DNA from: Halorubrum aquaticum | GTDB lineage: Archaea; Halobacteriota; Halobacteria; Halobacteriales; Haloferacaceae | Length of the DNA stretch: 64,000 nucleotides | Reading direction: 5' to 3' | Assembly (NCBI RefSeq): GCF_900113615.1 | Contig: NZ_FOPZ01000011.1 | Span: 33,896-97,895, forward strand | Shown here: piece after piece, positions 24,750 to 34,181 of the stretch | Numbering within the stretch: the first letter of the stretch is position 1 | Layout of the letters: every line of letters begins with the position of its first letter | The notes under the pieces: generated by a model | Told to the model about the DNA's origin: nothing | Database searches by the model: none | The model's input: the letters and a program-made list of their open reading frames with translations, nothing else | Program-made: the position numbers and the translations under genes

Positions 24750-24838
24750 ATCGCGAGTAAACCTGATCGGCGCCGGTCGCCCCGGTCGGTCGTCCCCGGG
24801 GCGGCGACTTTTTGATTCGCCCGCCCCCACTCGAAGCC

Positions 24839-25612
24839 GTGTGTACGCTCACGCTCGCCTGGCGAGCCTTCCCGGACGTACCGGTCGCGCTGGCCGCCAA
24901 CCGTGACGAGTCGCTCGAACGCGCCTCCGAGCCGCCGACCGTCCGCGGAGCGGAGCGGCGGTTCCTCGCGCCGCGCGACGCCGAGGCCGGCGGGACCTGG
25001 ATCGGCGTGAACGACGCCGGCGTCGTCGTCGCCGTCACGAACCGGTGGCTCGAGCGTGATCGAAAAGGGGAGCGCTCACGCGGCCTGCTCGTCGAGGACT
25101 GTCTCCGGGAGCCGTCCGCCGAGGCGGCCGTGCGCGCGGTCGAGCGGGAGGTCGCCGACCGCGACTACGACGGGTTCAACCTCGTGCTCGCCGGCGACGC
25201 GGCGGCCTTCATGCTCTCGTACGACGGGTCGCTGGCCGTCACTCGCCTCGACCCGGGCGTCCACGTCGTCGGCAACGTCGGCGGCGTGGTCAACGGCGAG
25301 GCCCGGTTCGCGATACCCGACCGACGCGCGGAGTTCGGCGGGGAACGCGCGGAGAGCGCCCGCCGGATCGCGGGCGCGCTCGTCCCGGAGCCGGGAGGAT
25401 CCGGCGAGGCGTGGCTCGACCGCGCGAGCGAGGTCCTCGCCGACCACGCGTACGGCGCGTGTCTCCACGGCGACGGCTACGGGACGCGTTCGTTCACCCG
25501 GATCCGGACCGGGTCGGTCCCGGCGGTGGCGTTCGCGGACGGTCCCCCTTGCGAGACGCCGGTGGAGTCGATCGGAGTTCCGGCGGACTTCCGGACGGAA
25601 AGCCAGTTTTAA
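24839..25612 (+). CDS. NRDE family (TANGO2-like) protein
   Basis: A 257-residue NRDE protein. With the GTG start it begins VCTLTLAW, placing the conserved Cys at position 2, and AANRDESLERASEP carries the NRDE signature at about residues 18-21. GGTWIGVNDAGVVVAVTNR and DGFNLVLAGD are typical Ntn-like segments. The eukaryotic TANGO2 relatives are linked to lipid or haem handling; the archaeal role is unknown. A CTTTTTGATT element lies 26-30 bases upstream. An upstream in-frame start at 24812 would remove the N-terminal Cys and overlaps the promoter. Confidence 0.82.
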   Translation: MCTLTLAWRAFPDVPVALAANRDESLERASEPPTVRGAERRFLAPRDAEAGGTWIGVNDAGVVVAVTNRWLERDRKGERSRGLLVEDCLREPSAEAAVRAVEREVADRDYDGFNLVLAGDAAAFMLSYDGSLAVTRLDPGVHVVGNVGGVVNGEARFAIPDRRAEFGGERAESARRIAGALVPEPGGSGEAWLDRASEVLADHAYGACLHGDGYGTRSFTRIRTGSVPAVAFADGPPCETPVESIGVPADFRTESQF

Positions 25613-25637
25613 GCGACTCGCCGGCGCCTGTGTGGGT

Positions 25638-25991
25638 ATGAGCGTGTCCGAACTCGAGTCCGAGCTGTCGGCGGACGAGCGCGCCGGCCTCGAGCTCATC
25701 CGCGAGACCGGCGGGATCCACCAGAGCGACTTCTGGAAGGAGCTCGACGTCTCCTCGCGAAAGGGAAGCCGCATCGCGGAGGCCTTGGAGGAGTCGGGGC
25801 TCATCCAGCGCGAGAACACGGTGTACGACGGTCACAACACCTACTACCTCGAGCCGGCCCCGCGGGACCTCGACTTCTCGCTTCTGATGGCCGGCGACAT
25901 GCTCTCGCCGTTCATCGGCGAGGAGGAGATCGATCCGCAGTCCGACGCGTTCTCGCAGTGGCTGATGAACCTCGCGTACGAGGAGTACTGA
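25638..25991 (+). CDS. Winged-helix DNA-binding protein
   Basis: A 117-residue regulator with one winged helix: SADERAGLELIRETGGIHQSDFWKELDVSSRKGSRIAEALEESGLIQRE (about residues 10-58), followed by a wing YDGHNTYYLEP and a C-terminal helix region ending NLAYEEY. This resembles small haloarchaeal MarR/Lrp-like regulators. The TTTTAAG TATA element overlaps the end of the NRDE gene, with the ATG about 28 bases later, so it has its own promoter. Targets are unknown. Confidence 0.82.
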   Translation: MSVSELESELSADERAGLELIRETGGIHQSDFWKELDVSSRKGSRIAEALEESGLIQRENTVYDGHNTYYLEPAPRDLDFSLLMAGDMLSPFIGEEEIDPQSDAFSQWLMNLAYEEY

Positions 25992-26039
25992 ACCGGTCGT
26001 CCCGTTTCTCCCGACCGTTCCGTTCTCTTCTCCCCCGCC

Positions 26040-26915
26040 TCACGCCCGTCGGTCGTCGACGACGGCCCGCGCGACGCGTACCGCGTTCGCGAGCCCGGTC
26101 TCGAGTCCCGCCTCGGTGAGCGACGTCTCGAACGACTCGCGCGAGGACTCGCCCGGCTCCGGCCGGTCGTGGTTCGAGATCCCCCGAACGCTGAGGTATC
26201 GGTCCGCGAGCCCGAACCGCCGGAGCGCGGCGGCCGTCCCGGCGTCCTCCATCTCGGTCGCGCGGTACGGTCCCCGGTCGAGCGCCTCGAGGAGCCACGA
26301 CACGTGGTCTGCGACCGTCCGTCCGTGCCACAGCTCGTCCGCACAGACGTTGGTTCCGACGGTCACGGCCGGTTCCGGCGCCTCCTCGACGCTCGCGAGA
26401 TCGACGCCGGCCGCCGACTCGACCGCGTCCGAGACGAGGTCGGGCTCGAGGTCGACGACGCCCCGGCCCTCCGTGTAGGGGTCGGGCGCGATCGGCACGT
26501 CCTCGGCGTCCGCGTCGTCTCCGGCATCCGCGTCGGCTCCGGCAGGTCCGTCGTCGGGATCGAACCGGCACTTGTCGTCCCAGTCGACGATCTCGTCGGC
26601 GATCACCACGGACCCGATCGGGAGGTCGGGCGGCGCTCCCGCGATCCCGACCGAGAGGACGAGCGCGTCGGAGAGATCGACGGCGTCGTCGGCACAGAGC
26701 GCGGCGGTCGTCGTCGCGGCCGCGGTCTTGCCGATCCCCGTGGGGACGACGCCGAGCCCGGCCCCGTCGCGACGCAGCGGGGCGGCGACTCCCGGGACGT
26801 CGGTCCGCTCCGTCAGGTCGTAGGCGTCACGCCACGGGCCGACCTCGCCCGCCGACGGCAGCGGATCGAGGTCCTCGAACGCCGGCAACACGAGCGCGTC
26901 CAACTCCACCGGCAT
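26040..26915 (-). CDS. Nucleoside phosphorylase-like protein
   Basis: A 291-residue member of the PNP/UDP-phosphorylase superfamily. TGIGKTAAATTTAALC and VLSVGIAGAPPDLPIGSVVIADEIVDWD fit the phosphate and sugar site; TEMEDAGTAAAL is the ribose-binding MExAG-type motif and VRGISNHDRP the base-site RxISD-type motif. An acidic insert of about 20 residues sits mid-chain. It could be a purine nucleoside or futalosine-type hydrolase or phosphorylase. It lies 10 bases after the last antiporter gene on the same strand, so it is likely on the antiporter transcript; a functional link is not evident. Confidence 0.78.
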   Translation of the reverse strand: MPVELDALVLPAFEDLDPLPSAGEVGPWRDAYDLTERTDVPGVAAPLRRDGAGLGVVPTGIGKTAAATTTAALCADDAVDLSDALVLSVGIAGAPPDLPIGSVVIADEIVDWDDKCRFDPDDGPAGADADAGDDADAEDVPIAPDPYTEGRGVVDLEPDLVSDAVESAAGVDLASVEEAPEPAVTVGTNVCADELWHGRTVADHVSWLLEALDRGPYRATEMEDAGTAAALRRFGLADRYLSVRGISNHDRPEPGESSRESFETSLTEAGLETGLANAVRVARAVVDDRRA

Positions 26916-26924
26916 CCGGGGCGA

Positions 26925-28703
26925 TCACCCCAACAGCAGCGCGAAGAGGGCCACGGCCGCCGTGAGCGTCAGGAACAGCACGCTCCGGCCGATCCCCGCC
27001 CGGATCTCGGCGTCGACGCCGGCGTTCGCGAGCAGCTGCCGCGGGTTCATCGCGACCCACTTCGCGCCCCCGACGACTCGCATCGTCGCGCGGTCGACGG
27101 CGGCCCACGACTCGGTGACGCCCCACACCGACCACCGGCCGGCGTAGAAGGCGGCCGGGAACAACACCGCGTCGACGTCGCGCATGTGGTGGGCGAGCCA
27201 GCCCAGCGGCCGCTTCAGCGCGAAGAAGCCGACGAAGCCCGCGACCAGCAGCGCGGCGCTCTCCGTCAGGTGGCTCGTGCTGTAGGGGTGGAAGTAGACC
27301 TCCTCGCCGCGGATGACCTCGGTAAAGGGCATCAACTCGATCAGCTGGCCGTAGAAGACGCCGAGGAAGACACACGCGCCCGCGGCCAACGCCATTCCCG
27401 CCGTCTGGAAGGGCGTGGCGTCGTCGGGCGAGATCGACGCGGACCCGTGGAAGAACACGTAGTAGCCGAGCTTGATGAACGACATGAACGTCCCGACGCC
27501 GCCGAGGACGAGCAGCCACCAGAGCAGCCCGCTGTCCAACAGCAACACGTACTCGTGGATCTCGTGGGCGGAGTCGAGCACCATCCCCTTCGAGATGAAG
27601 CCGTTGAATCCGGGGACGGCGGTGATGGAGGCCGCGCCGACGACGTACACGAGGAACGTGACGGGCATCACCCGCCAGAGCCCGCCCATCTCCCGGATGT
27701 CCTCGAGACCGGTCCGGTAGATCACCACGCCGACCGCCATGAACAGCAGGCTCTTGTACAGCACGTTGTTGAACAGGTGCGCGAAGCCGCCGACCACGGC
27801 GAACTCGCCGACGGCGGTCGCGAGCCCGAGTCCCGCGAGCATGTACCCGACCTGCGCCTGGATGTGATACGACAGCAGCCGGCGCGGGTCGTACTGTAAC
27901 AGCGCGAAGAAGGCCCCGTAGACGGCCATGAAGCCGCCGAGGTACGCGAGCCACATGCCGCCCTCGGGGAACGCCCGGTACATCACGTACACCGCGGTCT
28001 TGGTCGTGAACACCGAGAGGAACACCGACGCCGCGACGTGCGGGCGCGGGTAGGTGTCGGGCAGCCAGGAGTGGAGGAAGACGAACCCACAGTTGATCCC
28101 GATCCCGATCGCGGCCAGAACGGTCGCGGCCGGGTGGATCCCGGTCGTCGCGGAGAACAGGAACGACCCGGCGTTCGCGAAGTGGACGACGACCGCCGCG
28201 AGGAGTATCGTCCCGCCCGTGCCGTGGAAGAGCGCGTAGCGGTAGCCGGCCCGCACCGCCGCGCCGCCGTACTGCCAGACGAGAAGCGTCGAGGTGACCG
28301 CCATCAGCTCCCAGAAGAAGATCAGGGTGAGCCAGTCGCCGGCGTAGATCGTCCCGACCGTGGTGGCGACGTAGATCAGCGCGAGCGACGTGACCCACTT
28401 CGGCGCGTCCGACCCGTACGCGTAGAGGACGGCCGCCGTCGCGAGGAACCCGACGACGACGCCCATCAGCAGCGAGAACGGGTCCACGTTGAAGAAGACC
28501 ACGTCGAAGCCGAGGAACCGCGTCGCGAGGTGCGCGCCCGTCCCGCCGTCGCCGAGCAGGACCGCCTGCGCGAAGACGAACGCGGTCGCCAGCGCGGCGA
28601 GGCCGTGGCCGACCGCGCGCGGGAGCGCGAGCACGAGAAGCGACGCGACGGCGACGACGAGGTACGGCGGGACCGCGGTCAACGCGGCCGTCGGGACGGT
28701 CAT
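26925..28703 (-). CDS. Mrp-type antiporter, NuoL/M-like large subunit (third)
   Basis: A 592-residue membrane protein of the complex I antiporter-like family with about 14 helices. The TM5 glutamate is present in TLIFFWELMAVTSTLL. At the TM7 lysine position the other two large subunits read GVKAG and ALKIA, but this protein reads GINCGFVFLHSWLPDTY, so the lysine is replaced by Asn. The TM8 region LLQYDPRRLLSYH has Arg instead of the usual Lys-Arg. It also has an extended C-terminus (about 120 residues) with a predicted final helix. It overlaps the preceding gene by 4 bases. It could play a structural role or a modified ion path. Confidence 0.85.
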   Translation of the reverse strand: MTVPTAALTAVPPYLVVAVASLLVLALPRAVGHGLAALATAFVFAQAVLLGDGGTGAHLATRFLGFDVVFFNVDPFSLLMGVVVGFLATAAVLYAYGSDAPKWVTSLALIYVATTVGTIYAGDWLTLIFFWELMAVTSTLLVWQYGGAAVRAGYRYALFHGTGGTILLAAVVVHFANAGSFLFSATTGIHPAATVLAAIGIGINCGFVFLHSWLPDTYPRPHVAASVFLSVFTTKTAVYVMYRAFPEGGMWLAYLGGFMAVYGAFFALLQYDPRRLLSYHIQAQVGYMLAGLGLATAVGEFAVVGGFAHLFNNVLYKSLLFMAVGVVIYRTGLEDIREMGGLWRVMPVTFLVYVVGAASITAVPGFNGFISKGMVLDSAHEIHEYVLLLDSGLLWWLLVLGGVGTFMSFIKLGYYVFFHGSASISPDDATPFQTAGMALAAGACVFLGVFYGQLIELMPFTEVIRGEEVYFHPYSTSHLTESAALLVAGFVGFFALKRPLGWLAHHMRDVDAVLFPAAFYAGRWSVWGVTESWAAVDRATMRVVGGAKWVAMNPRQLLANAGVDAEIRAGIGRSVLFLTLTAAVALFALLLG

Positions 28704-30838
28704 GGACGAGCCACCTCCTCGGGGAGCCGCGTGTCGACGATGAGCTCGATCAGCTCCAGGAAGCCCATCTCGTAGGGGATCACGCCGAGCAACACGGCGA
28801 GGCTCATCGCCGTGAGGATCGGCGCGAGGGTGAACCACGTGGACTCGCGGCCCCGGAGGGCGGCGAGCCCGCGCAGATGCTCCCAGCCGCCCGGCGGCGG
28901 GCCGCCGTGGTGGGCGTCGTCGTGGTCGGCGTGACGGGCATCGTGGTCCGAAACGGTTCCGTCGTCGTCGATGTCGCCCTCGCCGTCATCGTCGCTCTCG
29001 ACGTCCGACGATCCGGTCGAGCCCGCCCCGCCGCGACCCACGCCGAACGGTACGTCGGCGTCGGAGGGGCTCGCGTCGACCGCGTAGTCCCCGGTGTCGA
29101 CGCGCTCTGCCGGCTCGGAGAAGTCCCGATCGCTCGTGTCGAAGTCCGGCCGAACGACGCCCTCCTCGTCGGTCGGGAGGTCGTCCGTCTCCGCGTCGGG
29201 GATGTCGGAGTCCTCCGGGATCTCCGGGTCGGTGTCCTCGGCGTCCGCGCCGTCGGCGTCGGCATCGGATCCGACCTCCGCGCTCTCGACGACGTCCTCG
29301 ACGTCGGGCTCATCGTCGTCGGATTCGTCGACTTCATCGTCACCTGTGCGGCCCCCATCGGTCGCCGCGTCGTCACCTGCGCGGCCCCCGTCGGTCGCCG
29401 CCAGCGTCGACCGCCGCTCCCCGCCCATCGGGAAGTCGACGAGCGGCTTCGCGTCGTGGTCGTCCTCCGCCTCGAAGAAGGCGGTGTAGATCACCGGCCA
29501 GAAGTACGCGACGTTGAGCACGCCCGAGAGCAACAGCGCGCCGACGAGGTAGTAGGCGACCGGCGTCAACTCGGCGCCCATCCGGATCCCGCCGATCAGC
29601 ATGTAGTACTTGCTCACGAACCCAGCCAGTAACGGTATCCCCGCCATGCCGAGCGAGGCGACCGTGAACGCCCCCATCGTCAGCGGCATCCGCTTGCCGA
29701 TCCCCGCCATCTCGGAGATGTAGTCGGTGTGCGTCGAGACGTGGAGGTTCCCGGCACAGAAGAACAGGGTGAGCTTCATGAACGCGTGCGCCGGGATGTG
29801 GAGGAGTGCGCCCACGAGCCCGTACCAGCCGAAGAGGCCGAGCCCGAGGACGATGTAGCTGAGCTGGCTCACCGTCGAGTAGGCGAGCCGCTGTTTCAGG
29901 TGGTCCTTCCGGAGGGCGATGAGCGAGGCCGCCGTCAGCGTGATCGCGCCGATCGTCGAGAGGACGAGCCCCGCCGAGAAGCCGAACGGCAACGAGAGGT
30001 CGAAGACGAGCTCCGGGCCGAACACGTCGAGGACGACCCGCGAGACGCCGAACGCGCCGGACTTGACGACCGCGACCGCGTGGAGCAGCCCGGAGACGGG
30101 CGTCGGCGCGACCATCGCCTCGGGGAGCCACTGGTGGAGCGGCATGATCCCGGCTTTCACGCCGAAGCCGACGGCGAGCAGGAAGAACGCGAGCATCGCC
30201 AACCCGGGGTCGGCGCTCGCCAGTTCCTCGATGCCGCCCGCCGTGAACGCGACGGTCCCCGTCAGCCAGTACACCATGACGGTGCCCGCGAGCACGAGCA
30301 CGCCGCCGCCGAACATCGTGTACGCGAGGTACTTCCGGCCGGCCGAGCGTGCCTCCGGCGTCTCGTCGTGGGCGACGAGCGGGTACGTCGCGATCGACAA
30401 CAGCTCGTAGAAGACGAAGATCGTCACGAGGTTGCCCGCGAACGCGATCCCCATCGTCGCCGACAGCGACACGGCGAAGGCGGCGAAGTAGCGGGTCTGG
30501 TTGGCCTCGTCGAGCCCGCGCATGTAGCCGATGCTGTAGAACGAGGTGACGATCCAGAGGCCGGACGCGAGGAAGGCGAACAGCATCCCGAGCGCGTCGG
30601 CACGGAGCACGAACGCGATGTCCGGGAGGATCTCGACCACCGTCCACTCGAAGACGGTCCCCTCGAGCACGCGGGGGAGCATCGAGGCGACGATAGCGAA
30701 CTTCGCGACCGCCGCGAGGATCGTCCACCCCTCGCGGACGTTCGGCGAGCGGTACGACGCGACGACGAGCACGGCCGCGACGAGCGAGACGAGGACGGCG
30801 AGCAGTGGACGTGGGTCCTGAACGATGGCTTCGGTCAT
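28700..30838 (-). CDS. mrpD2: Mrp-type antiporter, NuoM-like large subunit with acidic insert
   Basis: A 712-residue NuoM/MrpD-type subunit. TIFVFYELLSIATYPL carries the TM5 glutamate and GVKAGIMPLHQWLPEA the TM7 lysine, the core of the proton channel. After the membrane domain (about residue 480) comes an exceptionally acidic, low-complexity region of roughly 150 residues, rich in Asp, Glu and Gly, then one more membrane helix (TWFTLAPILTAMSLAVLLGVIP). The insert is probably a disordered cytoplasmic or external loop of halophilic origin. It overlaps both neighbours by 4 bases. The symbol is only a convenience. Confidence 0.85.
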   Translation of the reverse strand: MTEAIVQDPRPLLAVLVSLVAAVLVVASYRSPNVREGWTILAAVAKFAIVASMLPRVLEGTVFEWTVVEILPDIAFVLRADALGMLFAFLASGLWIVTSFYSIGYMRGLDEANQTRYFAAFAVSLSATMGIAFAGNLVTIFVFYELLSIATYPLVAHDETPEARSAGRKYLAYTMFGGGVLVLAGTVMVYWLTGTVAFTAGGIEELASADPGLAMLAFFLLAVGFGVKAGIMPLHQWLPEAMVAPTPVSGLLHAVAVVKSGAFGVSRVVLDVFGPELVFDLSLPFGFSAGLVLSTIGAITLTAASLIALRKDHLKQRLAYSTVSQLSYIVLGLGLFGWYGLVGALLHIPAHAFMKLTLFFCAGNLHVSTHTDYISEMAGIGKRMPLTMGAFTVASLGMAGIPLLAGFVSKYYMLIGGIRMGAELTPVAYYLVGALLLSGVLNVAYFWPVIYTAFFEAEDDHDAKPLVDFPMGGERRSTLAATDGGRAGDDAATDGGRTGDDEVDESDDDEPDVEDVVESAEVGSDADADGADAEDTDPEIPEDSDIPDAETDDLPTDEEGVVRPDFDTSDRDFSEPAERVDTGDYAVDASPSDADVPFGVGRGGAGSTGSSDVESDDDGEGDIDDDGTVSDHDARHADHDDAHHGGPPPGGWEHLRGLAALRGRESTWFTLAPILTAMSLAVLLGVIPYEMGFLELIELIVDTRLPEEVARP

Positions 30839-32421
30839 GCGAACACCTCCGAGAGGTACGGGTCGAGAAGCGACTCGAACCCGGCCCCCGCGAAGCCGAG
30901 TCCGACGACGACGAGCGCCGCGGCGACGAGGACGACGAGCGGGGCGGTCGGGACGGTCCCGGGAGCGGTGGCGTCACCGCTGCCGCCGTCGGCGACGGCG
31001 TCGCCCGCGTCACGGGCCGGCCCGTCGGCGTGACCGCCGGCATCGCCGTGATCGGCGACGCCGCGTTCCGCGTCCCCGCGGTCGACGCCCGCGAAGTACA
31101 GCTGTTCTATCACGCGGGCGACGTACGCCAGCGTGAACAGGGTGCTGGCGAGGATCACGGCCGCGAGCGCGATGCCGACGACGCCGCCGGTCGCGCCGGC
31201 CGACCGGACCGCGCCGAGCGAGACGTACCACTTGCCGAGGAACCCGACCGACGGCGGAATGCCGACGAGCGAGAGGCCGAGGACGGCGAGCGCGCCCGAG
31301 GCGAACGGGGCGTCCCGCGCGAGGCTCGCGAGGTCCTCGACGCGGCGCGCGCCGTACCCCGCGGCCAGAAGCGCGAGCCCGCAGAAGAGCCCGAACTTCA
31401 TCAGGCCGTGGCCGACGAGGTGGACGACCCCTCCCAGTAACGCGGTCTCGTCGGCGATCCCGACCGCGGCGGCGACCATCCCGAACTGCGCGACCGAGGA
31501 GTACGCGAACATCCGTTTGAGGTCGGACTGCATGACTGCGAGTCCCGACCCCGCGAGGATCGAGACGCCGGCGACGAGGAGGACCCCCGTCGTGATCGCG
31601 TCGTTGGCCGCGAGGAAGTCGACGGTGAACACCGAGTAGGTCACCCGGATCAGCGCGTACGCGCTGGCGGTCGACACGAGCGCGGCGACGAGCGTCGTCA
31701 CCGAGTCCGGCGCGCGCTGGTAGGCGTCCGGCTGCCAGGAGTGGACCGGGAAGAGCGCGATCTTCAACGCGAACCCGACGACGATGAAGGCGTAGCCGGC
31801 CCGGATCAGCGGGTCGGTGTATCCCGCCTGTTCGACTATCTGGACGCTCACGTCGGCCATGTTCAGCGTCCCCGTCGCGAGGAAGACGTAGCCGACCCCG
31901 ACGAGGTACAGCGACGCGCCGACGGTCCCGACGACGAGGTACTTCAGCGAGGCGTACGCGCTCGCGCCCGACCGGTCGGCCGCGATGAGCGCGTACGTCG
32001 TGAGTCCGACGATCTCGAGGAAGACGAACAGGTTGAACAGGTCGCCCGTGAGCGAGACGCCGACCAGCCCGCCGGTCAGGAGCAGGTAGGCGCTGTGGAA
32101 GGCGTTCCCGCGCGGACCGATCGCCCGAGAGAGGACGAGCGTGGCCGCCGAGACGAGCGTGACGAGGAGGAACACCGCCGCCGACAGCTCGTCCGCGACG
32201 AGCTCGATCCCGATCGGCGGCGCGTAGCCGCCCAGTTCGTGGTCGAACGGCCCGGCCGTGTACACCTCGAGTGCCACCGCGGCCGCCGAGCCGACCAGTC
32301 CGAGCGTCGTGACCGCCGCCACCGGCCAGCCGACGTCCTCGTACCGCAGCCCCAGCGCGAGCGGCAGCGTCGCCGCCACGATGGGAACGGCGATCGAGAG
32401 CGGCAACAACACGTCAGTCAT
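30835..32421 (-). CDS. mrpD: Mrp antiporter subunit D
   Basis: A 528-residue NuoN/NuoM-type subunit with about 14 helices. LFVFLEIVGLTTYALIA holds the TM5 glutamate, FALKIALFPVHSWQPDAY the TM7 lysine and SDLKRMFAYSSVAQFGM the TM8 signature. It is the subunit following mrpC, as in Bacillus Mrp. The ATG at 32421 is chosen; one three codons earlier (32430) is also possible, and both overlap the mrpC end. The C-terminal 70 residues contain a soluble acidic loop before the last helix. It is expected to exchange Na+ for H+ with the rest of the complex. Confidence 0.87.
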   Translation of the reverse strand: MTDVLLPLSIAVPIVAATLPLALGLRYEDVGWPVAAVTTLGLVGSAAAVALEVYTAGPFDHELGGYAPPIGIELVADELSAAVFLLVTLVSAATLVLSRAIGPRGNAFHSAYLLLTGGLVGVSLTGDLFNLFVFLEIVGLTTYALIAADRSGASAYASLKYLVVGTVGASLYLVGVGYVFLATGTLNMADVSVQIVEQAGYTDPLIRAGYAFIVVGFALKIALFPVHSWQPDAYQRAPDSVTTLVAALVSTASAYALIRVTYSVFTVDFLAANDAITTGVLLVAGVSILAGSGLAVMQSDLKRMFAYSSVAQFGMVAAAVGIADETALLGGVVHLVGHGLMKFGLFCGLALLAAGYGARRVEDLASLARDAPFASGALAVLGLSLVGIPPSVGFLGKWYVSLGAVRSAGATGGVVGIALAAVILASTLFTLAYVARVIEQLYFAGVDRGDAERGVADHGDAGGHADGPARDAGDAVADGGSGDATAPGTVPTAPLVVLVAAALVVVGLGFAGAGFESLLDPYLSEVFA

Positions 32422-32923
32422 CGCCGTCACCTCCCTCGCCGCTCGACTCCCCGCCGGGGAGCCCCGGACCCGCGGGCAGCGACCCCTCCTCGCGTAACAG
32501 CTCCCGGAGCGTGTCGACTCGGAGCGTGCCGTACTCGTCGTAGATCCGGATGCAAAGCGCGAGCGCCACCGCGGTGAGGCTCACGCCGACGACGATGGCG
32601 GTGAGCACGATCACGTGCGGGAGCGGGCTGACGTAGGGACCCTCACCGCCCGAGTAGACGATCGGGATCGCGCCGCCCTCGACGTACGCCGAGGCGATGA
32701 AAAGCAGGAATATCGCGGTCTGGAACAGGTTGAGTCCGATGACCTTCTTCACGAGGTTTGGGTTGGCGATCATCATGTAGAGTCCGATACAGAGCAGCAG
32801 CGCGAACGTCACGTACGCGTGACGGGTTCCGAGCACGTCGAGCGCCGTGCCGGCGGCGACCGGCGACCCGGCGAGCACGTCGAACGCGGCGTGCGCGGCG
32901 GACCCGGCCGGGAGCGCCGTCAT
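32414..32923 (-). CDS. mrpC: Mrp antiporter subunit C (NuoK-like)
   Basis: A 169-residue protein with the three helices of NuoK/MrpC: residues about 38-52 (FALLLCIGLYMMI), 60-82 (VIGLNLFQTAIFLLFIASAYVEGG) and a third near 104-126 (HVIVLTAIVVGVSLTAVALALC). The membrane glutamate or related charged residues of NuoK are partly present. A 35-residue acidic and glycine-rich tail follows. It overlaps mrpB by 4 bases and mrpD by a few more. Confidence 0.9.
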   Translation of the reverse strand: MTALPAGSAAHAAFDVLAGSPVAAGTALDVLGTRHAYVTFALLLCIGLYMMIANPNLVKKVIGLNLFQTAIFLLFIASAYVEGGAIPIVYSGGEGPYVSPLPHVIVLTAIVVGVSLTAVALALCIRIYDEYGTLRVDTLRELLREEGSLPAGPGLPGGESSGEGGDGDD

Positions 32924-33615
32924 CTCTCACCCCCGTCGGTTGCGACGCCGTCGGCGGGCTCCGGCGACTCAGCGTCGTCCGGCTCGTCCGGCTCGTCCTC
33001 GTCGGTGAAGGAGTCCCGGTCGCCGATGGACGGTCCGGAGTCCTCGCCGTTGAAGCCGCGGGCGAGCACGAAGAACAGCCCCATGAGCACGCCGCTCACG
33101 ATGGCGGCGATGCCGACGATCTCCACGGCCTCCATCCCGTACTTCACGGGGTCGAGGATCGGCAGCGGCAACAGGTCGTACTGGAGGAACGCGCCGCCGA
33201 GCGCGACCGGGATCAGCCCGATCGCGGCGAACGCGAGGGTTCCGCCGACCGCGAGCGCGACGACGACCGTGTTGGCGAGCCACTGACGGGTCGCCTCGAT
33301 GCCGAAGGCGAAGGCGATCATGAACACGACCGCCGCCATGATCGCGCCGCCCTGGAAGCCGCCGCCGGGCGAGCCGCCGCCGTGGAACGTGACGAACAGC
33401 CCGTAGGTGAACGCGAACGGCGAGACGACCTTCACCGTCGACATGATCACCTGGCTCTCCGTGTACGGCGTTCCCTGTCTCGTCTCCGAGTCGAGCCGCC
33501 CGCTCCGCCGAGGTGGTTCGACCGGCTCCGCGGATCCGGCGTCGGCGAGCGCGCCGGTGTCGGCGTCGGCGTCAGCGTCACGCCCGCCGGCGTCGGCGTC
33601 CGAAGCGTCGCTCAT
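32920..33615 (-). CDS. mrpB: Mrp antiporter subunit B
   Basis: A 231-residue MnhB-domain protein. A 60-residue acidic and Ala/Asp repeat N-terminus precedes the first helix; the membrane domain begins VKVVSPFAFTYGLFVTFHGGGSPGGGFQGGA, the highly conserved MnhB signature. Four helices follow, and the C-terminal 40 residues are acidic. It takes part in the Mrp complex; the subunit itself is not known to carry ions. ATG 33615 overlaps the stop of the preceding MbhD/E-like gene (ATGA). Confidence 0.92.
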   Translation of the reverse strand: MSDASDADAGGRDADADADTGALADAGSAEPVEPPRRSGRLDSETRQGTPYTESQVIMSTVKVVSPFAFTYGLFVTFHGGGSPGGGFQGGAIMAAVVFMIAFAFGIEATRQWLANTVVVALAVGGTLAFAAIGLIPVALGGAFLQYDLLPLPILDPVKYGMEAVEIVGIAAIVSGVLMGLFFVLARGFNGEDSGPSIGDRDSFTDEDEPDEPDDAESPEPADGVATDGGER

Positions 33616-34181
33616 GCGAACACCTCCCGTCGGAGGACGATGAGGGCGGCGATCCCGGCCGCGAAGACGACGACCGCCTCGCCGAAGGTGTCGAACCCGC
33701 GGAACGCCGCCAACACCGCCATCACGGTGTTCTCGACGCCGGTCACGGCGTACGTCTCGGCGAGATACCACTGGGTGACGTCGGGGTTGCTCCAGACCGG
33801 CGCGTCCGGCGAGCCGACCGCCGGAACGTCGACCATGGTGATCGCGAGCCCGACGAACAGCAGGCCGGCCGCCCCGGCCGCCGGGTAGTTCACCGCCTCG
33901 AAGGCGGCCTCGTGGTCGATCCGGGTCGTCTTCGCGAGCGTCAACAACAGGAGGACCGTCGTCACGCCCGCGGAGATCGCCGCCTCCGTCATCGCCACGT
34001 CGGGCGCGCGGTAGAACGTGTACAGCGCGGCCATCCCGAGACTGTACGCCCCGAAGACGATGACCGCGGCGAGCACGTCTCGCGCGAACGCCGTGGCGAG
34101 CGCCGTGAGCACGACGAAGACGAAGAGGCTCGCCTCTATCGCCGTGACCTCGGCGACGACGGGGGTGATCGTTCCCGTCAT
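33612..34181 (-). CDS. Mrp subunit, MbhD/MbhE-like (MrpA C-terminal equivalent)
   Basis: A 189-residue membrane protein corresponding to the C-terminal part of bacterial MrpA. The first half LAAVIVFGAYSLGMAALYTFYRAPDVAMTEAAISAG is the DUF4040/MbhD signature; the second half, with VTGVENTVMAVLAAFRGFDTFGEA and a final helix, is MbhE-like. Bacterial MrpA fuses these to a NuoL-like domain, which is supplied here by separate large subunits further along the operon. It lies between mrpG and mrpB with 4-base overlaps. Confidence 0.85.
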   Translation of the reverse strand: MTGTITPVVAEVTAIEASLFVFVVLTALATAFARDVLAAVIVFGAYSLGMAALYTFYRAPDVAMTEAAISAGVTTVLLLLTLAKTTRIDHEAAFEAVNYPAAGAAGLLFVGLAITMVDVPAVGSPDAPVWSNPDVTQWYLAETYAVTGVENTVMAVLAAFRGFDTFGEAVVVFAAGIAALIVLRREVFA

